Positions 38,572 to 50,335 are shown, numbered from the stretch's first letter. The stretch: 64,000 bases of DNA from Perca fluviatilis (GCF_010015445.1 NC_053134.1:7857136-7921135); one strand, 5' to 3'. Program-made: numbers and translations. Notes: generated by a model not told the origin, from the sequence alone.

Positions 38572-39402
38572 ATGTCAGACACTGAGGAAATTGTGGAGGA
38601 GTACGAAGAAGAGGAGGAGGTGAATGAGGAGGAAGAAGAAGTTGTAGAAGAGGAGCTGGAGGACGATGAAGCAGAGACGAAAGAAAAGCATGCAGAGGAG
38701 AACGAGCAGGAGGAGGACTCCAAATGGCGGCCTAAGACAACTTATGTGCCCAACATTGCTCCTCCGAAGCTCCCTGATGGCGAGAAGGTGGATTTCGATG
38801 ACCTGCACCGCAAGAGAGTAGAAAAGGATTTCAACGACCTCCAGACCCTGATCGAGTCGCATTTCTCCACCCGTCAGAAAGAGGAGGAAGAGCTGGTCGC
38901 GCTGCGTAACCGCATTGAGCGCCGTCGATCAGACAGGGCAGAACAACAACGTGTCCGCTCCGAGGAGGAACGTGAACGGCAAACACGTCTAGCCGGGGAG
39001 AAGACAAGGCGTGAGGAGGAGGCAGCCAAACTGCGCGCCGACGAGGAGGCAAAGAAGAAGATGATATTCACCAACAAGTCCTTTGGCGGCTACCTGCAGA
39101 AGGTGGACCAGAAGAAGGGCAAGAAGCTGACAGCACGGGAGGAGAAAAAGAAGGCCCTGATGGAGCGCCGGAAGCCACTCAACATCGACCACCTGAACCA
39201 GGAGAAGCTTGCGGAGAAGGCGCAGGACCTGTGGCAGTGGCTCCACCAGCTGCATGCAGAAAAGTTTGAGCTGGCCGAAAAGCTCAAGAGGCAGAAGTAC
39301 GACATCTACGTGCTCCGAAACCGAGTCAGCGACCACCAGAGGGGCTCCAAAGCATCCAAGACCTCCCGCGGGGCCAAGGGCAAGTCTGGTTCCTGGAAGT
39401 AA
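38572..39402 (+). CDS. Intronless troponin T (cardiac/slow type)
   Basis: A single 276-codon frame encodes a complete troponin T, the subunit that ties troponin to tropomyosin on thin filaments of striated muscle. The ATG at 38572 begins MSDTEE, the normal TnT start, followed by an acidic Glu-rich arm (residues 1 to about 50). Then come [19 protein letters not shown] (about 64-82, conserved tropomyosin-binding core) and a charged helix with [29 protein letters not shown] follows (about 171-185), then the heptad region that binds TnI (about 205-250, [18 protein letters not shown]). The end, GKSGSWK, is basic. Normal TnT genes have many exons, so this is a retrocopy that kept its frame; intronless TnT genes are known in teleosts. 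IDHLN and VLRNRVSD are closer to cardiac (tnnt2) than to fast TnT. Exact teleost name uncertain. Confidence 0.95.
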   Translation: MSDTEEIVEEYEEEEEVNEEEEEVVEEELEDDEAETKEKHAEENEQEEDSKWRPKTTYVPNIAPPKLPDGEKVDFDDLHRKRVEKDFNDLQTLIESHFSTRQKEEEELVALRNRIERRRSDRAEQQRVRSEEERERQTRLAGEKTRREEEAAKLRADEEAKKKMIFTNKSFGGYLQKVDQKKGKKLTAREEKKKALMERRKPLNIDHLNQEKLAEKAQDLWQWLHQLHAEKFELAEKLKRQKYDIYVLRNRVSDHQRGSKASKTSRGAKGKSGSWK

Positions 39403-39483
39403 ACTAGACTGCCTCTAGTTGTTTCTGGACTATTTATCTCCTTTTTACAACATGTACCATAAAAGCTATCCTATGGATTGTAG

Positions 39484-40152
39484 GGCTGAATGATTTGGGG
39501 GGGGAACTCTAATTGTGATTTTTCTGCCAGACATTGCGATTGCGATTCACGATAACAAAAAAAAAGTTTAGCTAAAGTTCAATATTCACTGTGTAACAGA
39601 TAAAACATGTCTTGGAGTATTATAACATGAGACACCATCAAAACTGCTCTATATTCTTATGTAATGATGAGAACATAGATATGAGCTGCCTGAAATAAGT
39701 GTTTTTCTATTAATAAACATGGAACATTGAACAGTCAAACAAAGAACATTTATCACAAAAGCTAAAGTTATAATAATAATAATAAAAACAATTCCAATAA
39801 GAATATCAGTACTTGTTTTGTAAACTAAAATGTCTGAAATGCTTCAGTTCATTAGCAGCATCTACATATTGCACCTTCTACCATTATGTTAAATAAAATA
39901 ATACAAAATAATAAAAGAAATCCACTGAAAGTGGGACATTTCTGTAAACAATCTGTGACATTATTTCAGCATCTATCTTATGAAAAAACAGTGGATATAA
40001 CAATAATAAGAGGAATAAAAAATGTTAAACCAAATATGACACCAAACATTTAACTAAATATTGCACATTTGATTAATCGCGGTCGTCACGATTAGCTAAT
40101 AGCATTTTTTCAAATCTCGATTTCGATTATAAAACGATTAATCTTTTAGCCC
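39484..40152. repeat. MITE-like repeat with GGGCTGAATGATT / AATC..AGCCCC ends
   Basis: The left end reads GGGCTGAATGATTTGGGGGG and the right end AAACGATTAATCTTTTAGCC, forming short imperfect inverted repeats. The interior has GCGATTGCGATTCACGATAA and CACGATTAGCTAATAGCA, typical of a widespread fish repeat. It may overlap the troponin T 3' UTR. Confidence 0.6.
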
Positions 40153-41735
40153 CAATGGATTGTGAGTGGATTTGAGGGGGAACTCAAGTACATGAAGTTA
40201 ATCAAGCCATAACATATTGAATGATATAAATGGTATACATATCTGATTGTTCTAACTTTTTCATACTGCTATTCATCTGTTTACAAGCTGTAGACTTTAT
40301 TAAATCTGATGGAATGTGGGGTGGTGTTGATTTCCCTACTCAACTAGAGTATGCAGTGCTTTGTGGTTTTTCTTTCTTTTTTTTTTTGTTGCATACCAAC
40401 AGTAATTTCACCTTTACAGTTGTTAAGAATTTATCTGCCCACCAACTTTTTTTTAAAGTTTTCAAACAAAGTGCCAACATTTAATTTTTTTCCTATAAAT
40501 CAAATCATATTTTTATATATTTAAGTCAAGTGACATTATTTTAATAATTGTGAAATAATCTGCCTTAAATCCAGTTGATCTTGATACTTTATTCAAACTT
40601 GAGCGCTCTTGAAAATGTAGCAGTTTTTACTCTGCTCTTACCTTACCTTAACATGTCACTGTTTAGTTTTTTCTTCAAGGCAGACATGAGTACCTTTATT
40701 GTTGTGATACCTACAGTAATTGAATGACTGCTGAGGAGTGTCATTTTGGTTGTGTTAAGATCCAACAGGTGTTGCACAGCTGACTTTTTAAGGAGCTAAT
40801 TTTTAAGGAGCTAAAAAAAAGTCTCTGAGGCTCAGGATTAGCAGTGCCTGAAGTGTTTTTAGCAAAAAGACCCAACTGTTGACTGAAGGGTCAAAAGCCC
40901 ACAGCTCTGAGAGTCTGCAGAGAAGCTTCCCAGAGGGGTGTTTGATGTCGTAAAGATATTTAACTGAACTCAACAACACCCCGTTGTTAAAAACTCTTAA
41001 CAGATACAGGCACCGATTCAACAACAAAACAATTATTAGTTAATCAGATCATTCTAATCATTAGCCTCTAACTCTGACATTAGTTGGATAATTAATGCTA
41101 CTGTATTACTGAAGTGAAAATGCACTTGTCTGCACAAAAAAGGAAATTGCCAATGGCTTGCAATAATTAAAAACACATTTCCTATTTCTGTTTCTATTTT
41201 CGTTAATCAAATTAGAATCAGGATTATGTAGCACCAGAAATGCTAGTTAACACAATTGAAATAGTTTTTTTGATTGATATGTTGGCAGTACTTTCCTCAC
41301 ATCTTCAATTTAAAGTATTTCATGTTTCTAAAACCATTCTGAACCTAATTTCTTTCACAACTATCCTTATTTTATTTTTGCGTAAAAAGATCTTAATCTT
41401 TGAAAAACAACATTTAACTTAATTGCATTTTAAATTAAATGCAAAATGCTATAAAAACCCAATTTATATATAGATTGAATCTAGTTTGATAATTCAAAGA
41501 CTTAAGACCACACTGCAATGATCTGAATTATTACATCTATTCAATTTTAGTCCTAAAATATTATCATGCTGTAGGTCAAATGAATGTCAAAGTGTACAGT
41601 ATTGGAATATTATATCCACTAGGAGGCACTAGAGCACCAGTTTGTAGCAGACAGCTTTTAATACACACACTTGTAGAAAAAAAAGTGCATTACATAACTA
41701 AATGTATATGCATGCAACACATATTTATTTGATTC
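40153..41735. other. A+T-rich intergenic stretch
   Basis: No coding exon or defined repeat recognised on either strand. Confidence 0.4.
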
Positions 41736-41740
41736 GTTAA

Positions 41741-41965
41741 ATTAGCTCAGTCCGTAGGGAGTTGTGCTGGGAACCAGAGGGTTGCTGGTTCAAATCCCTG
41801 TTTGGACCAAACTATGGAGTCTGGTGGTAGCTGTAGAGGTGCCAGTTCACCTCCTCGACACTCCTGAACCCCCAACTGTGCAGGGCACCTGTCCAGCAGA
41901 TGCAGCCCACTCACTCTGACATCTCTCCATTTGTGCATGTATAGGACCCACTGGAGATCAATAAA
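41741..41965 (+). repeat. tRNA-derived SINE, second type
   Basis: The head reads TTAGCTCAGTCCGTAGGGAG (A-box) followed by GGTTGCTGGTTCAAATCCCT (B-box), then an unrelated body (CAGTTCACCTCCTCGACACT, GGGCACCTGTCCAGCAGATG). The head does not fold into a proper tRNA and the body continues well past 75 bases, so it is a SINE and not a tRNA gene. An (AT)n run follows at 41979-42001. Confidence 0.85.
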
Positions 41966-43520
41966 AAGTGTATTTACATTATATATATATATATATATAT
42001 AAATTATTATTATTATTATATGTCAGACCAAGGTATGGGAAAATCTCTCCCCTGCGGTTTTTCATTGTCACTCAAGCTTTGAGTGTGGATGCCTTACCAC
42101 TGTTTTGCTCTCATGGCCGTGACAAGCCATTAAAGCCTTCCAGGCACAGCAGTATGCCAACAGGTTACCATAGAGACTGGGAGAGGCCAGATCCCTCCAA
42201 CATCAACACGCCCACTGTATTGATGATGTTGTGAAAAATGCCTGACTTGACTGCGTCTTGACATACCGGTACATCAATCGACTACCTCTGTCGCACCAGG
42301 GAACAAGATGTTCCCAAAACTCTGAAGTTAATTAGAAAAACAAGCTGTTGCTGGATCGTGGTTCGTTTTATCTACACCTGCTCTGCTGTGATGGATCCTA
42401 TTTAGGTTGAAATGCACTTTATGGTGATGCACATGGAGTTGAAACGTGTCCACTCATATCAAATAGCAGCTGCAGGCTCATTGGGGGGCCTTGTCTGCTC
42501 ATTAGTACCCACCAGAGACTAGAGGACAATGTAAGAGCTGCATGATTGACAGTTTCTGGGCCACACTTTCAACTCTGACCGGGAACTTAATATGTGGTTC
42601 AGTTATCCATAGGATATTTGTATTTTAATTAAATGTTTGTTCTCCCAGCAGTGCAAAACTATCATTTACTGTCCTGTTTCTGGATTAGAGCAGATCTCTA
42701 AACAGGTTCAGAGATCTGCCACCAAAGTGTGACTTCTTCAAAACAGTTTGACTGTGTTGGCAATTCATTTAGATATCGGACCACAGTTGTGTGTAATTTG
42801 ACAAAAAAAAGTCAAAGTCTTGCTTTCCTGCATTACTGACAGATGATGGACATTTGGAACAAGCCAATTGCTCGGAAAGAAAGAGTCCTGCCAGCAGACG
42901 TCTTATTTTTGGCATGATGATGTGATACAACTGAATGTGTAAATGAGTTTGGTGGCGGTATACTCTGTAGTAGATACAGTAGTACAGAGTATAACTGCTA
43001 CTTCTGTGGCAATAGTGCACACATACTTTACTGAGGTGAAAAAAATGACATTTTCACCATTTTGGGCATTTTTAAATCCAAAATGTATAATGGTTTAAAT
43101 AATAATTTATTTCATATACCAACAATGCATCTGGCTAATGTCAAAGTGGTTGCTTATAATGAGGATGCCACTGAGAATTATCACTCAACGCTGCAGTTCT
43201 ACTGAGCATTTTAGTTTCTTTTGGTTAATTGATTTGGTTCTACCGCCTGCAAATTCCACTGAACCAACCCAGTTTGCAGCAGCAGCAGCAGCAGCTGACA
43301 GCTGTTTTCAGGCTATGATGAACCTACTGTGCGCTACCCACCCGGCACCAAACAGAGCGACTAGCTGATGTACTAGCTGAAGCTCAAAAGTAACTTGATG
43401 AAGAGATTATGTGTTTGGGTTTTTCAGGTTGTTGCGGACTTTTTGTGGCCACGTACAATAAATACTGATTTAATATTATAATTCCTTCAACAATAAAATG
43501 CGTTTTATGAATTGTCACCC
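41966..43520. other. Intergenic stretch without recognised gene
   Basis: Apart from the (AT)n/(ATT)n tract at 41979-42020 and a short (CAG)n at about 43278-43293, nothing is supported here. Confidence 0.4.
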
Positions 43521-43524
43521 CCAT

Positions 43525-44125
43525 TTTCCACTGGGCACGTCCGTGCTGCGTTCCGGTTTTGTTCCGCTCTCCTCCACGCGCCATACCACACCGGGAGCGC
43601 CTCACAAGCGGAGCGTCTTGCCTGCCTGACTCGCAGATTATATTGTCTCTACAAGTACAATTACAAATAAACAATTACGTGTTATTAAGCTAGTATCTAC
43701 CTTTCACTCCAAGCACTCCTGCAATTAAACTCCATGCCTTCTCTTTTCTGGCATTGTCCTGATAAAAGGGATTTGTGATGTCTGTTATGTTTTTCCACCT
43801 CCACGATGAATCTCTCGTCGTCCGTGGTGTTGTAGAGGAGACATATATGCGATATTGGGGGGTGTCTTTTGGTAAACTCACTGGATGCTCTCGCTGTTTC
43901 ACTTCCTGCCCGGCTTTCTAAAAGTGAAAATAGACCTGGCGTGTACCTTAAGCGGAGCGGAGCCGAGTGCTGCTTCACGCGCACTTCTTGGACACGCCGT
44001 GGCGCAGCTGGTGGGATATCAAGCATTGACTTGAATGGCCGCGGTTCCTCGCAGGGCCCGCGGTTCCTCGCAGGGCCCGCGGCACCTCCGGAACGCAGTG
44101 CAGACGCGCCCAGTGCAAAAAAGGG
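43525..44125 (-). mobile_element. Harbinger-like DNA transposon relic with a broken MADF-type domain
   Basis: About 30-bp inverted ends match: CACTGGGCACGTCCGTGCTG then CGTTCCGG on the left, and on the right, reverse-complemented, CACTGGGCGCGTCTGCACTG then CGTTCCGG. On the minus strand one frame (44026-43697) reads DDERFIVEVEKH. A second frame (43902-43690) continues YQDNARKEKAWSLIAGVLGV. Together these are the pattern of a MADF domain split by a frameshift, followed by a donor AAAG|GTAGAT. A 19-bp segment is tandemly duplicated at 44041-44078. Likely non-autonomous and dead. Confidence 0.65.
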
Positions 44126-45776
44126 TTAGTGTGTTAGCCTTAAATCTATTTGATACGTTTGTTAGGATAAACTGGTTAAGATTTTGGAGAGTTAGTTAGG
44201 AGGCCTAGTTTATTCTACTATTCAACAGGTGGCTTAAGCACCGAAATATCAGCTTTTCCTTTAAAATGGATAATTAATTTGTATTACAGAAAAAAAAACA
44301 AAGATTTCTCAGTCATAAAGAAAGAAAAAAGATAACTAGTGATCGGCTCCTTGTAGTTTTTTATTTTTTATTTCATTCTTTCCATCTGTGGTTTAATTAG
44401 TTGATTCTCACACAAAGGAGACATTTGAACACATTTAAGGCTCTAACCAGAATATAAACAACAGCTGGTCGAGCTGACTGCCTGCATGTAAAAGTAGCAA
44501 CGGGGCAGGTCTTCTTGATTCAGTCATTATGTCTGAATTTCCCGTATATTGTGTATTTAAGCCTACAGTATCCAGCGTAATGGCTGCCATTAGCCTGTGT
44601 GATGTAGTCATTCATGGTACCTATTAATTATTTACGATTTTCTGTTGGTAAGCACCAGGAGAGATAAGAACACATTTCCACTCCTGTGTGCTTTAGCGTT
44701 TTCCATTTTTATTAAATTCTAAATGTTTCTTTTTTTATTGTTCTGGTGCCAAGAACCTTTGTTTAATATGCAATGACAGCAAAGAAAATCTGGTTTATGA
44801 TATGATGAAATTGTTAAATAAAATACAACAAAGTAACAAAAATAGCTTGTTGCATTATCCCAATTGGCACATTAATCACTTCAGTCAACTGAAGTGGTTA
44901 ATATAGTTGTTATTGAATAATTAATTAGGCAGAGAATTGTGTACTCAAGTAATAATAGTGATTTAACCCACAAGGAGATTATTGCAACGCGACACATTAT
45001 TAAATTAAATCTACAGGTCAAGTAGGAATTAAAAACAATGAAACTCAGATGCGAGACACACAGTGTGTTACCTTTCGGGCAAACAGACTTCAGTATGTTG
45101 TCCTATTATAAACACACATGCACACGGAATACCAGTGGAAAAACAAGCTTAGAGAAATGCTCCAGCTCTCTGGATGCCTTTAGCCTGTGGATAAATTAGC
45201 CTTCCCTGGAGACAGTGCCGTTTGGGCTTATCTCCAACCTCCTCCAAATTGAGGTGGGAGTTGGTGGCACCCAGAGGTATGAAGGAGATTTTGCCTATCC
45301 GACAGGGCATTAATCTTTGCACCTTCTAAGCATCCGGCAAGTTTTCGAGCCCTGATCCCTCTGGCCATATAAAGATTTGATATCGCCATGCATCCTACCA
45401 GCGCAACATTGCAACCCTTTGAGAGTGAGTTCCTGAGTACATAGCTTCAGTGTGGGAATGTAGCTATCAGTCTAGTATATAGTGTAGATAGGAATAGTAA
45501 CAGAGGATCTTAAATTACTGTGATGCTTAAAACCAGACCCTCTTAGGTGGAGGCTCAGCTATCAAGTGACTTCATCTAAAGATGCTGTCTGTGCTCTGAT
45601 CACTGCAACAGATTCATATGACTACTCTCTGTGACGGACATTGGTGACAAACATGTATTTGGTTTCTAGAGCTTTATTGCAGCAGTTATTGAAAATAGAA
45701 CATAAAACAGGTAGTTCGTAAATACTGTACATAACATACAGTATACACATTAACCATACACTCTTGAACTCTGACA
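44126..45776. other. Intergenic stretch without recognised gene
   Basis: No coding exon or clear repeat boundary was recognised on either strand. Confidence 0.4.
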
Positions 45777-45780
45777 TTAA

Positions 45781-46306
45781 AGGTCCCATGGCATGAAAAT
45801 TTCACTTTATGAGGTTTTTTAATATTAATATGAGTTCCCCCAGCCTGCCTATGGTCCCCCAGTGGCTAGAAATGGTGATAGGTGTAAACCGAGCCCTGGG
45901 TATCCTGCTCTGCCTTTGAGAAAATGAAAGCTCAGATGGGCCGAGCTGGAATCTTCTCCTTATGAGGTCATAAGGAGCAAGGTTACCTCCCCTTTCTCTG
46001 CTTTGCCCACCCAGAGAATTTGACCCACCCATGAGAGAGAGACATCATGGCTTTCAAACGAGCAAAGTGGCAGTTGCTCAAGGCCACACCCCCCCCCTCC
46101 ACCTTGCCCCCCACCTTCTCCTCCTCAATAGCTACAGACACAGAAATGGCACATGGGCCTACTAAGGAAAGCTCATTGTGGGACTGGCTCTAGTGGCTGT
46201 AATTCTGCACCAAGGCTGAATTTCGGGAAAGAGACTTCAGATACAGTATTAAGAGACCACTACGGTCTATATAAAAGCATCCAAAGAGCACCGTGTCATG
46301 GGACCT
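45781..46306. mobile_element. AGGTCCCATGGCA-ended MITE at TTAA
   Basis: The left end AGGTCCCATGGCATGAAAAT and the right end, reverse-complemented, AGGTCCCATGACACGG are inverted repeats. TTAA is at 45777-45780 and 46307-46310. This is a very common acanthomorph repeat; no protein is encoded. It shares its right TTAA with the next element. Confidence 0.85.
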
Positions 46307-46310
46307 TTAA

Positions 46311-46483
46311 AGGGATACTCCTTCACCGATTAGCATTAAGCTTTGTATCATCCACATGAGCCAAAAATAAAAATAATAATAAATAATAAAAAAAGCATCA
46401 ATTTCAAAAAGAAATTCACATTTCTACTACATAAGTGACCCAATTTAAAGATATATTCATCTTTCCAACGGTGAAATATCCCT
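46311..46483. mobile_element. Short AGGGATA-ended MITE at TTAA, abutting the previous one
   Basis: The left end is AGGGATACTCCTTCACCG and the right end, reverse-complemented, AGGGATATTTCACCG. TTAA flanks it at 46307-46310 and 46484-46487. The first seven bases of the end match the MITE at 17338, suggesting a related transposase mobilised both. Confidence 0.8.
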
Positions 46484-46539
46484 TTAACTACCCCAGATCT
46501 AACACTGTACAAGCAACCCTACCATATTCATCATCCATA

Positions 46540-46765
46540 CTAGTAACCTGTTTTTTGCACTGTATATATGTAGAGCGCACCTTATTTGCACCTTAGTGTT
46601 ATCTTGTTTTTTACATTTTGCACCTACTGTTATGTCATCTTAGTCTTAGTCTTTTGTACAAACGTATATTTGCACTCTTTGTATCTGCACTCTGTATTTT
46701 GCAAATGCTGCACAGCAGTTTCCTTCGGGATAAATACAGTTTTATCTTATCTTATTTAAAAACAG
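46540..46765 (+). repeat. LINE 3' end fragment
   Basis: Contains CTGCACAGCAGTTTCCTTCG followed by GGATAAATACAGTTTTATCT and a TTATC-rich tail, a typical 3' end of a fish non-LTR retrotransposon. The 5' part is absent. Confidence 0.6.
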
Positions 46766-47307
46766 TAACCATAATAAGTCTTTGGAGATAAAAAAATAAA
46801 TACATTTAAATTACAGTAACAACTTGAATTAAAAAGAAATGTAGTAGCTCCTTCCTTTCATTAAAAACAATCTTCCAAACATCTACACGAAAAAGAAAGT
46901 CTCTGGAAGCCTTTTTACAGACCCTTCTAACATCAGTGATTACAGTGGCAGGATACAAACCTTATTCGGACCCCCCCATAAAGAACGGTGCATGCTGAAT
47001 TTCATTATTTTGTAGCTTCAAACCAAGTGCATGTCAGAGTGAGTTCTTTGAACAGTGCAATTGTAATCTTATCAAAAAGTTTGTGAAGTAGTGAAGAGTA
47101 CCAGCTTCATGCTTTTACAGCATTAGCAGGGGACAATAACGAGATGATACCTCTAATCTAAAGAATAATTACTAAGTTGCTGCTCTCTAATAATAGTACT
47201 CATTAATGCTAATTTAAGTAAGTTAAGTTTGGAAAATACAGACGTATTGACCTATAGGATGGTAGACTCCTGTAGAATACACAGGGCGTGTGAGTGAGTC
47301 ATTTCGA

Positions 47308-47382
<75 letters not shown>

Positions 47383-49536
47383 GCGCGCGCATGTGCGCCG
47401 GCTGTTGTATCGTCATGTATCTCGGGGAAACACTCTAAATATAAAGCCATACAGTTACCTAACAGCTTCCTGGCGGCGGCGCCCACAAAAACACATTGTG
47501 AGGACGCAGGTCAAAACTATGACTCACCACTGAAGTGTAGGAGCTCACGCTGTCCATTCATGGAAAAACAATTAAAATACAACACTGACATCACACAGTT
47601 GCTAGCTGCTGTTAGCACAAGCTTCAGACTAAAGATCCTGACGTGATGATGTCATGTATCTACAAAAGCTCTCTGCGCTGATTACAGTATGTGTTTAAAC
47701 CATGACCATGCCAGAATTTAAGTAGAGAGTTTTGAACATAGATTGTCAATATCAGGTCTAATGTAAACACCCTTATAATTCTTCCAGTGTTAAAAAGTTA
47801 ATTTGACAAAGGCATGTGCTGTTTCAGGCTTTCAGTTGCACTCTATAACCAGCATCAGGAAGAAGGTAGTTTAGGTCTTATGGCTCTAATGTGGGACTAA
47901 TGTGAGTGTTATATATAGTAGACTGTAAAATGTGGATTTTCAACTCCAGTCTGTTTGCAGCATGGCTCTATTGATAACAAATAAATGTCAGTCCGCCACA
48001 GTGAGCTGCAAACTTGGTGCAATAATGTCTATCTTGGTTCTAAATTGTGGGGCTTTGTGAGTAAGGCAATGTGTGTGTAATGTCTTTGCAAGGTGGTTAC
48101 AAATTATGAGCATGCCAGTGATTAAGCTTTCAGAATAGTAAGGCAATATTTCTGTGTATGTGATTAGAATTGTTTGTGCCCTTCAGCCTCTAGTCAGTGG
48201 AAAAGAGCTGCCATCTGTATCTGTATTCATGTTCAACTGGCAAATGTTTCCCAGTATGTCCCGGCCCACCTGTTTCATTTGGACATTGGATGTGTCTTTG
48301 GTTATGAATCGTAGTACTGCAGGATGAGCCATACCTGTGACGGCATGAGAGGCATTTGATAAAAGGCTGCATTTAGATTCAAGCTCACGGTGTCCTCGCT
48401 GTCTTTCGGGTGATTCATGCCGACTCCTCCACCTCTGCTCACCATGTAAATCAGCAGAGCAGCCAAAGTGGCCTGTTTGCACACACAACCTGCTATTACG
48501 ACTATTCCCACCCCTGTGACGGCGCTCACACCTGTCGGAGCCACAGCGAAGCTTCTTGTTTCCCATCTCAGTGTCACTCTCGATGTCTTAATTATCCTCA
48601 GACTAGATTTGAAAGTGATCTTACACCATATAATACAAGTCTGATTCAGAGGGTATCGGAGCCAAACAGAGCAGCAGGGATCATATCACAGAAGAGTAAA
48701 TCTTGAAGAGGCCTTAAAAAGCTCTAGTCTTAGTCTTAAATCTTATCTCTGGCAGTGTGGGAATGATTTTATAATCTGCACAAAACATTTGGGGATAGTG
48801 AAGCAAAGTTAGTTTTTTGCACTGTACACACAAGCATATAGATTCTTGTTGGTGTATTATGTTAATTCAAGTATTTTGTTCCAACAACACACTACCTTGT
48901 TTGTGTCTTCTTGGATTTTAAAGTTCATGTAAGCCGAATTGTGTGGTCTCCCTCTCCCTCATCAACTGTAAAGAAATAGCCTCTGAAGTCTCTGAGATAT
49001 ATTGTGTGCATTAACTGCCTGTGGTACCAGTTAATAATGGCATGCCTTTTGGAAGTATTTTTTGGAAGAGAGTTGGATTTAAAATGCCCATGAGTGATTA
49101 ATTAAACATTCACAATGTTAGGTTTTATAGTTCAACTGCAGGTGTAAATATAAATCCACTTCATGGTTATTCAAGAGTTGGACGTTTCTGTCAAGACAAA
49201 TCAATTGAAGGAGGAAGAGTAATGAGGATTCCTGTGCTGTTGTATCCATGGGGTAAAACATGTATTTATAGTCCCTTTCATCAATATGTCCTCCCTCTGT
49301 GTCAGCTCTGTCTAATGAAAGATGAAATCTAAACCTTTCATCTCCTCTATTCTGGTGATGGTGATGGCTTGTTCCAATTGACGGATAGCAGCTTCAGATT
49401 TTCAAAGCAAAGACAAATATACAAGACGCATTCAACCTTGAATTCTTCAAGCTACTTGATCCTTAAACACCCGATGAGATCAAAAAGTTGGAAAGATAAA
49501 ACGTTTTCGCACCGTTTTTGTTTTTGATCCCTCTAC
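46766..49536. other. Intergenic stretch without recognised gene
   Basis: Outside the microsatellite no exon was recognised. Overlapping frames at 48183-48577 (minus) resemble no family and show no splice or coding pattern. Confidence 0.4.
47312..47390. repeat. (TG)35 microsatellite joined to (CG)4
   Basis: A pure TG run at 47312-47381 passes directly into CGCGCGCGC at 47382-47390. Long valine-cysteine frames predicted across it are artefacts of the repeat. Confidence 0.97.
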
Positions 49537-49546
49537 AGTACTAAAC

Positions 49547-50114
49547 TAGCCTGGTCCTACCAGACTGTCGTACATTTCATTTGTACAGAGAGTCTGGCCT
49601 CTCTCCATTGACAAGTGTTAACTTCCTTGAAGGCGGGTACTCTGTTGAAGTTTCAAACTCTTGGTTCTGCCTTAACCAGTCGCTAATGTTTAGTCATGAC
49701 GTCGGCTTAGCATCACTAGCGTTAGCCTTAGCCAACTCCTTCACCACTAACTGAGCGAGCTGGAAAATCAAACTTTTCCCGAACCCCGTGGGGAGGAGGG
49801 CCACAACATCATGGCCACCAACAAAACTCAGCAAAGATTGTTCTTGGTCGGGCTTTAACTTCTGGATATTCGGCAGCGTTGCCACAACGGACCGAATGGC
49901 TTCGCTCGCATCTTTCTCCGCCGCCATTACGGAACTACAACTCAAACTAGCATACGACTTCAACGTCATCGTTCTCAGCCACTCCCTCTGTTTGCTGATT
50001 GGACCGGTAAAGATTTGGCTGGAGAAAACCTGCGAATATACCGCAAACCCAGACGGAGTACTGAAGGAAAATGAAAATTAAGCGGAAGAACGTATAGGAG
50101 GGCGGAGCCAGGCT
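49547..50114 (-). mobile_element. TAGCCTGG-ended DNA transposon carrying a RecQ-like helicase fragment
   Basis: The ends TAGCCTGG and CCAGGCT are inverted repeats, bracketed by a perfect direct repeat AGTACTAAAC (49537-49546 and 50115-50124). Because termini and target overlap, the duplication is 7-10 bp; 8 bp fits the sister element at 24935. The minus-strand frame 49969-49694 (91 codons) reads LKPDQEQSLLSFVGGHDVVA then LLPTGFGKSLIFQLAQLV. That is the Q-motif region and Walker A motif of a RecQ-type superfamily 2 DNA helicase. Motifs II-VI are absent, so no active enzyme is encoded. Such helicase pieces are repetitive in fish genomes as far as I know; the transposon superfamily is not clear. 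Confidence 0.7.
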
Positions 50115-50201
50115 AGTACTAAACGCCCTCCAGGCAAAAGCCACCCTCTCACCTCTTACACTTTATTCACCCCTCCATACTAAGACAGGAGAGGACTGTT
50201 T

Positions 50202-50335
50202 ATGTCAGATCAGTGTAAAGATGTAGACAAGCTTCTGATACTGTGCCAGACAGAGAAATTATTAAGCAACCGCGAGGCTTTGTTCCAGGAAGTCATGGGG
50301 GCTATAAATTCACTCCGTGAAGATGACCAATCAAG
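50202..50335 (+). CDS. Unidentified short coding-like exon or small ORF
   Basis: The ATG at 50202, with an in-frame TAA seven codons upstream, opens a 45-codon frame, MSDQCKDVDKLLILCQTEKL and on to SLREDDQS. It has the look of an amphipathic helix with Leu/Lys/Glu spacing. It either ends at a TAG (50337) or is spliced at TCAAG|GTAGTA (50335/50336, phase 2). I do not recognise the family. A second exon-like frame at 51339-51532 follows on the same strand, but the phases of the two obvious sites do not fit each other, so another exon or splice site would be required. Confidence 0.35.

Noticed and set aside
38529..39336. Several minus-strand frames rich in Ser or Leu
   Set aside because: They are antisense shadows of the Glu/Lys-rich troponin T coding frame.
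41741..41815. Possible tRNA gene with A- and B-box motifs
   Set aside because: The cloverleaf does not close and the homology continues into a non-tRNA body, so it is a SINE.
47290..47646. Val-Cys repeat frames
   Set aside because: Translation of the TG microsatellite.
48183..48577. Overlapping minus-strand frames of 91 and 127 codons
   Set aside because: No family, no convincing splice sites, and neither overlapping frame looks better than the other; most likely chance.
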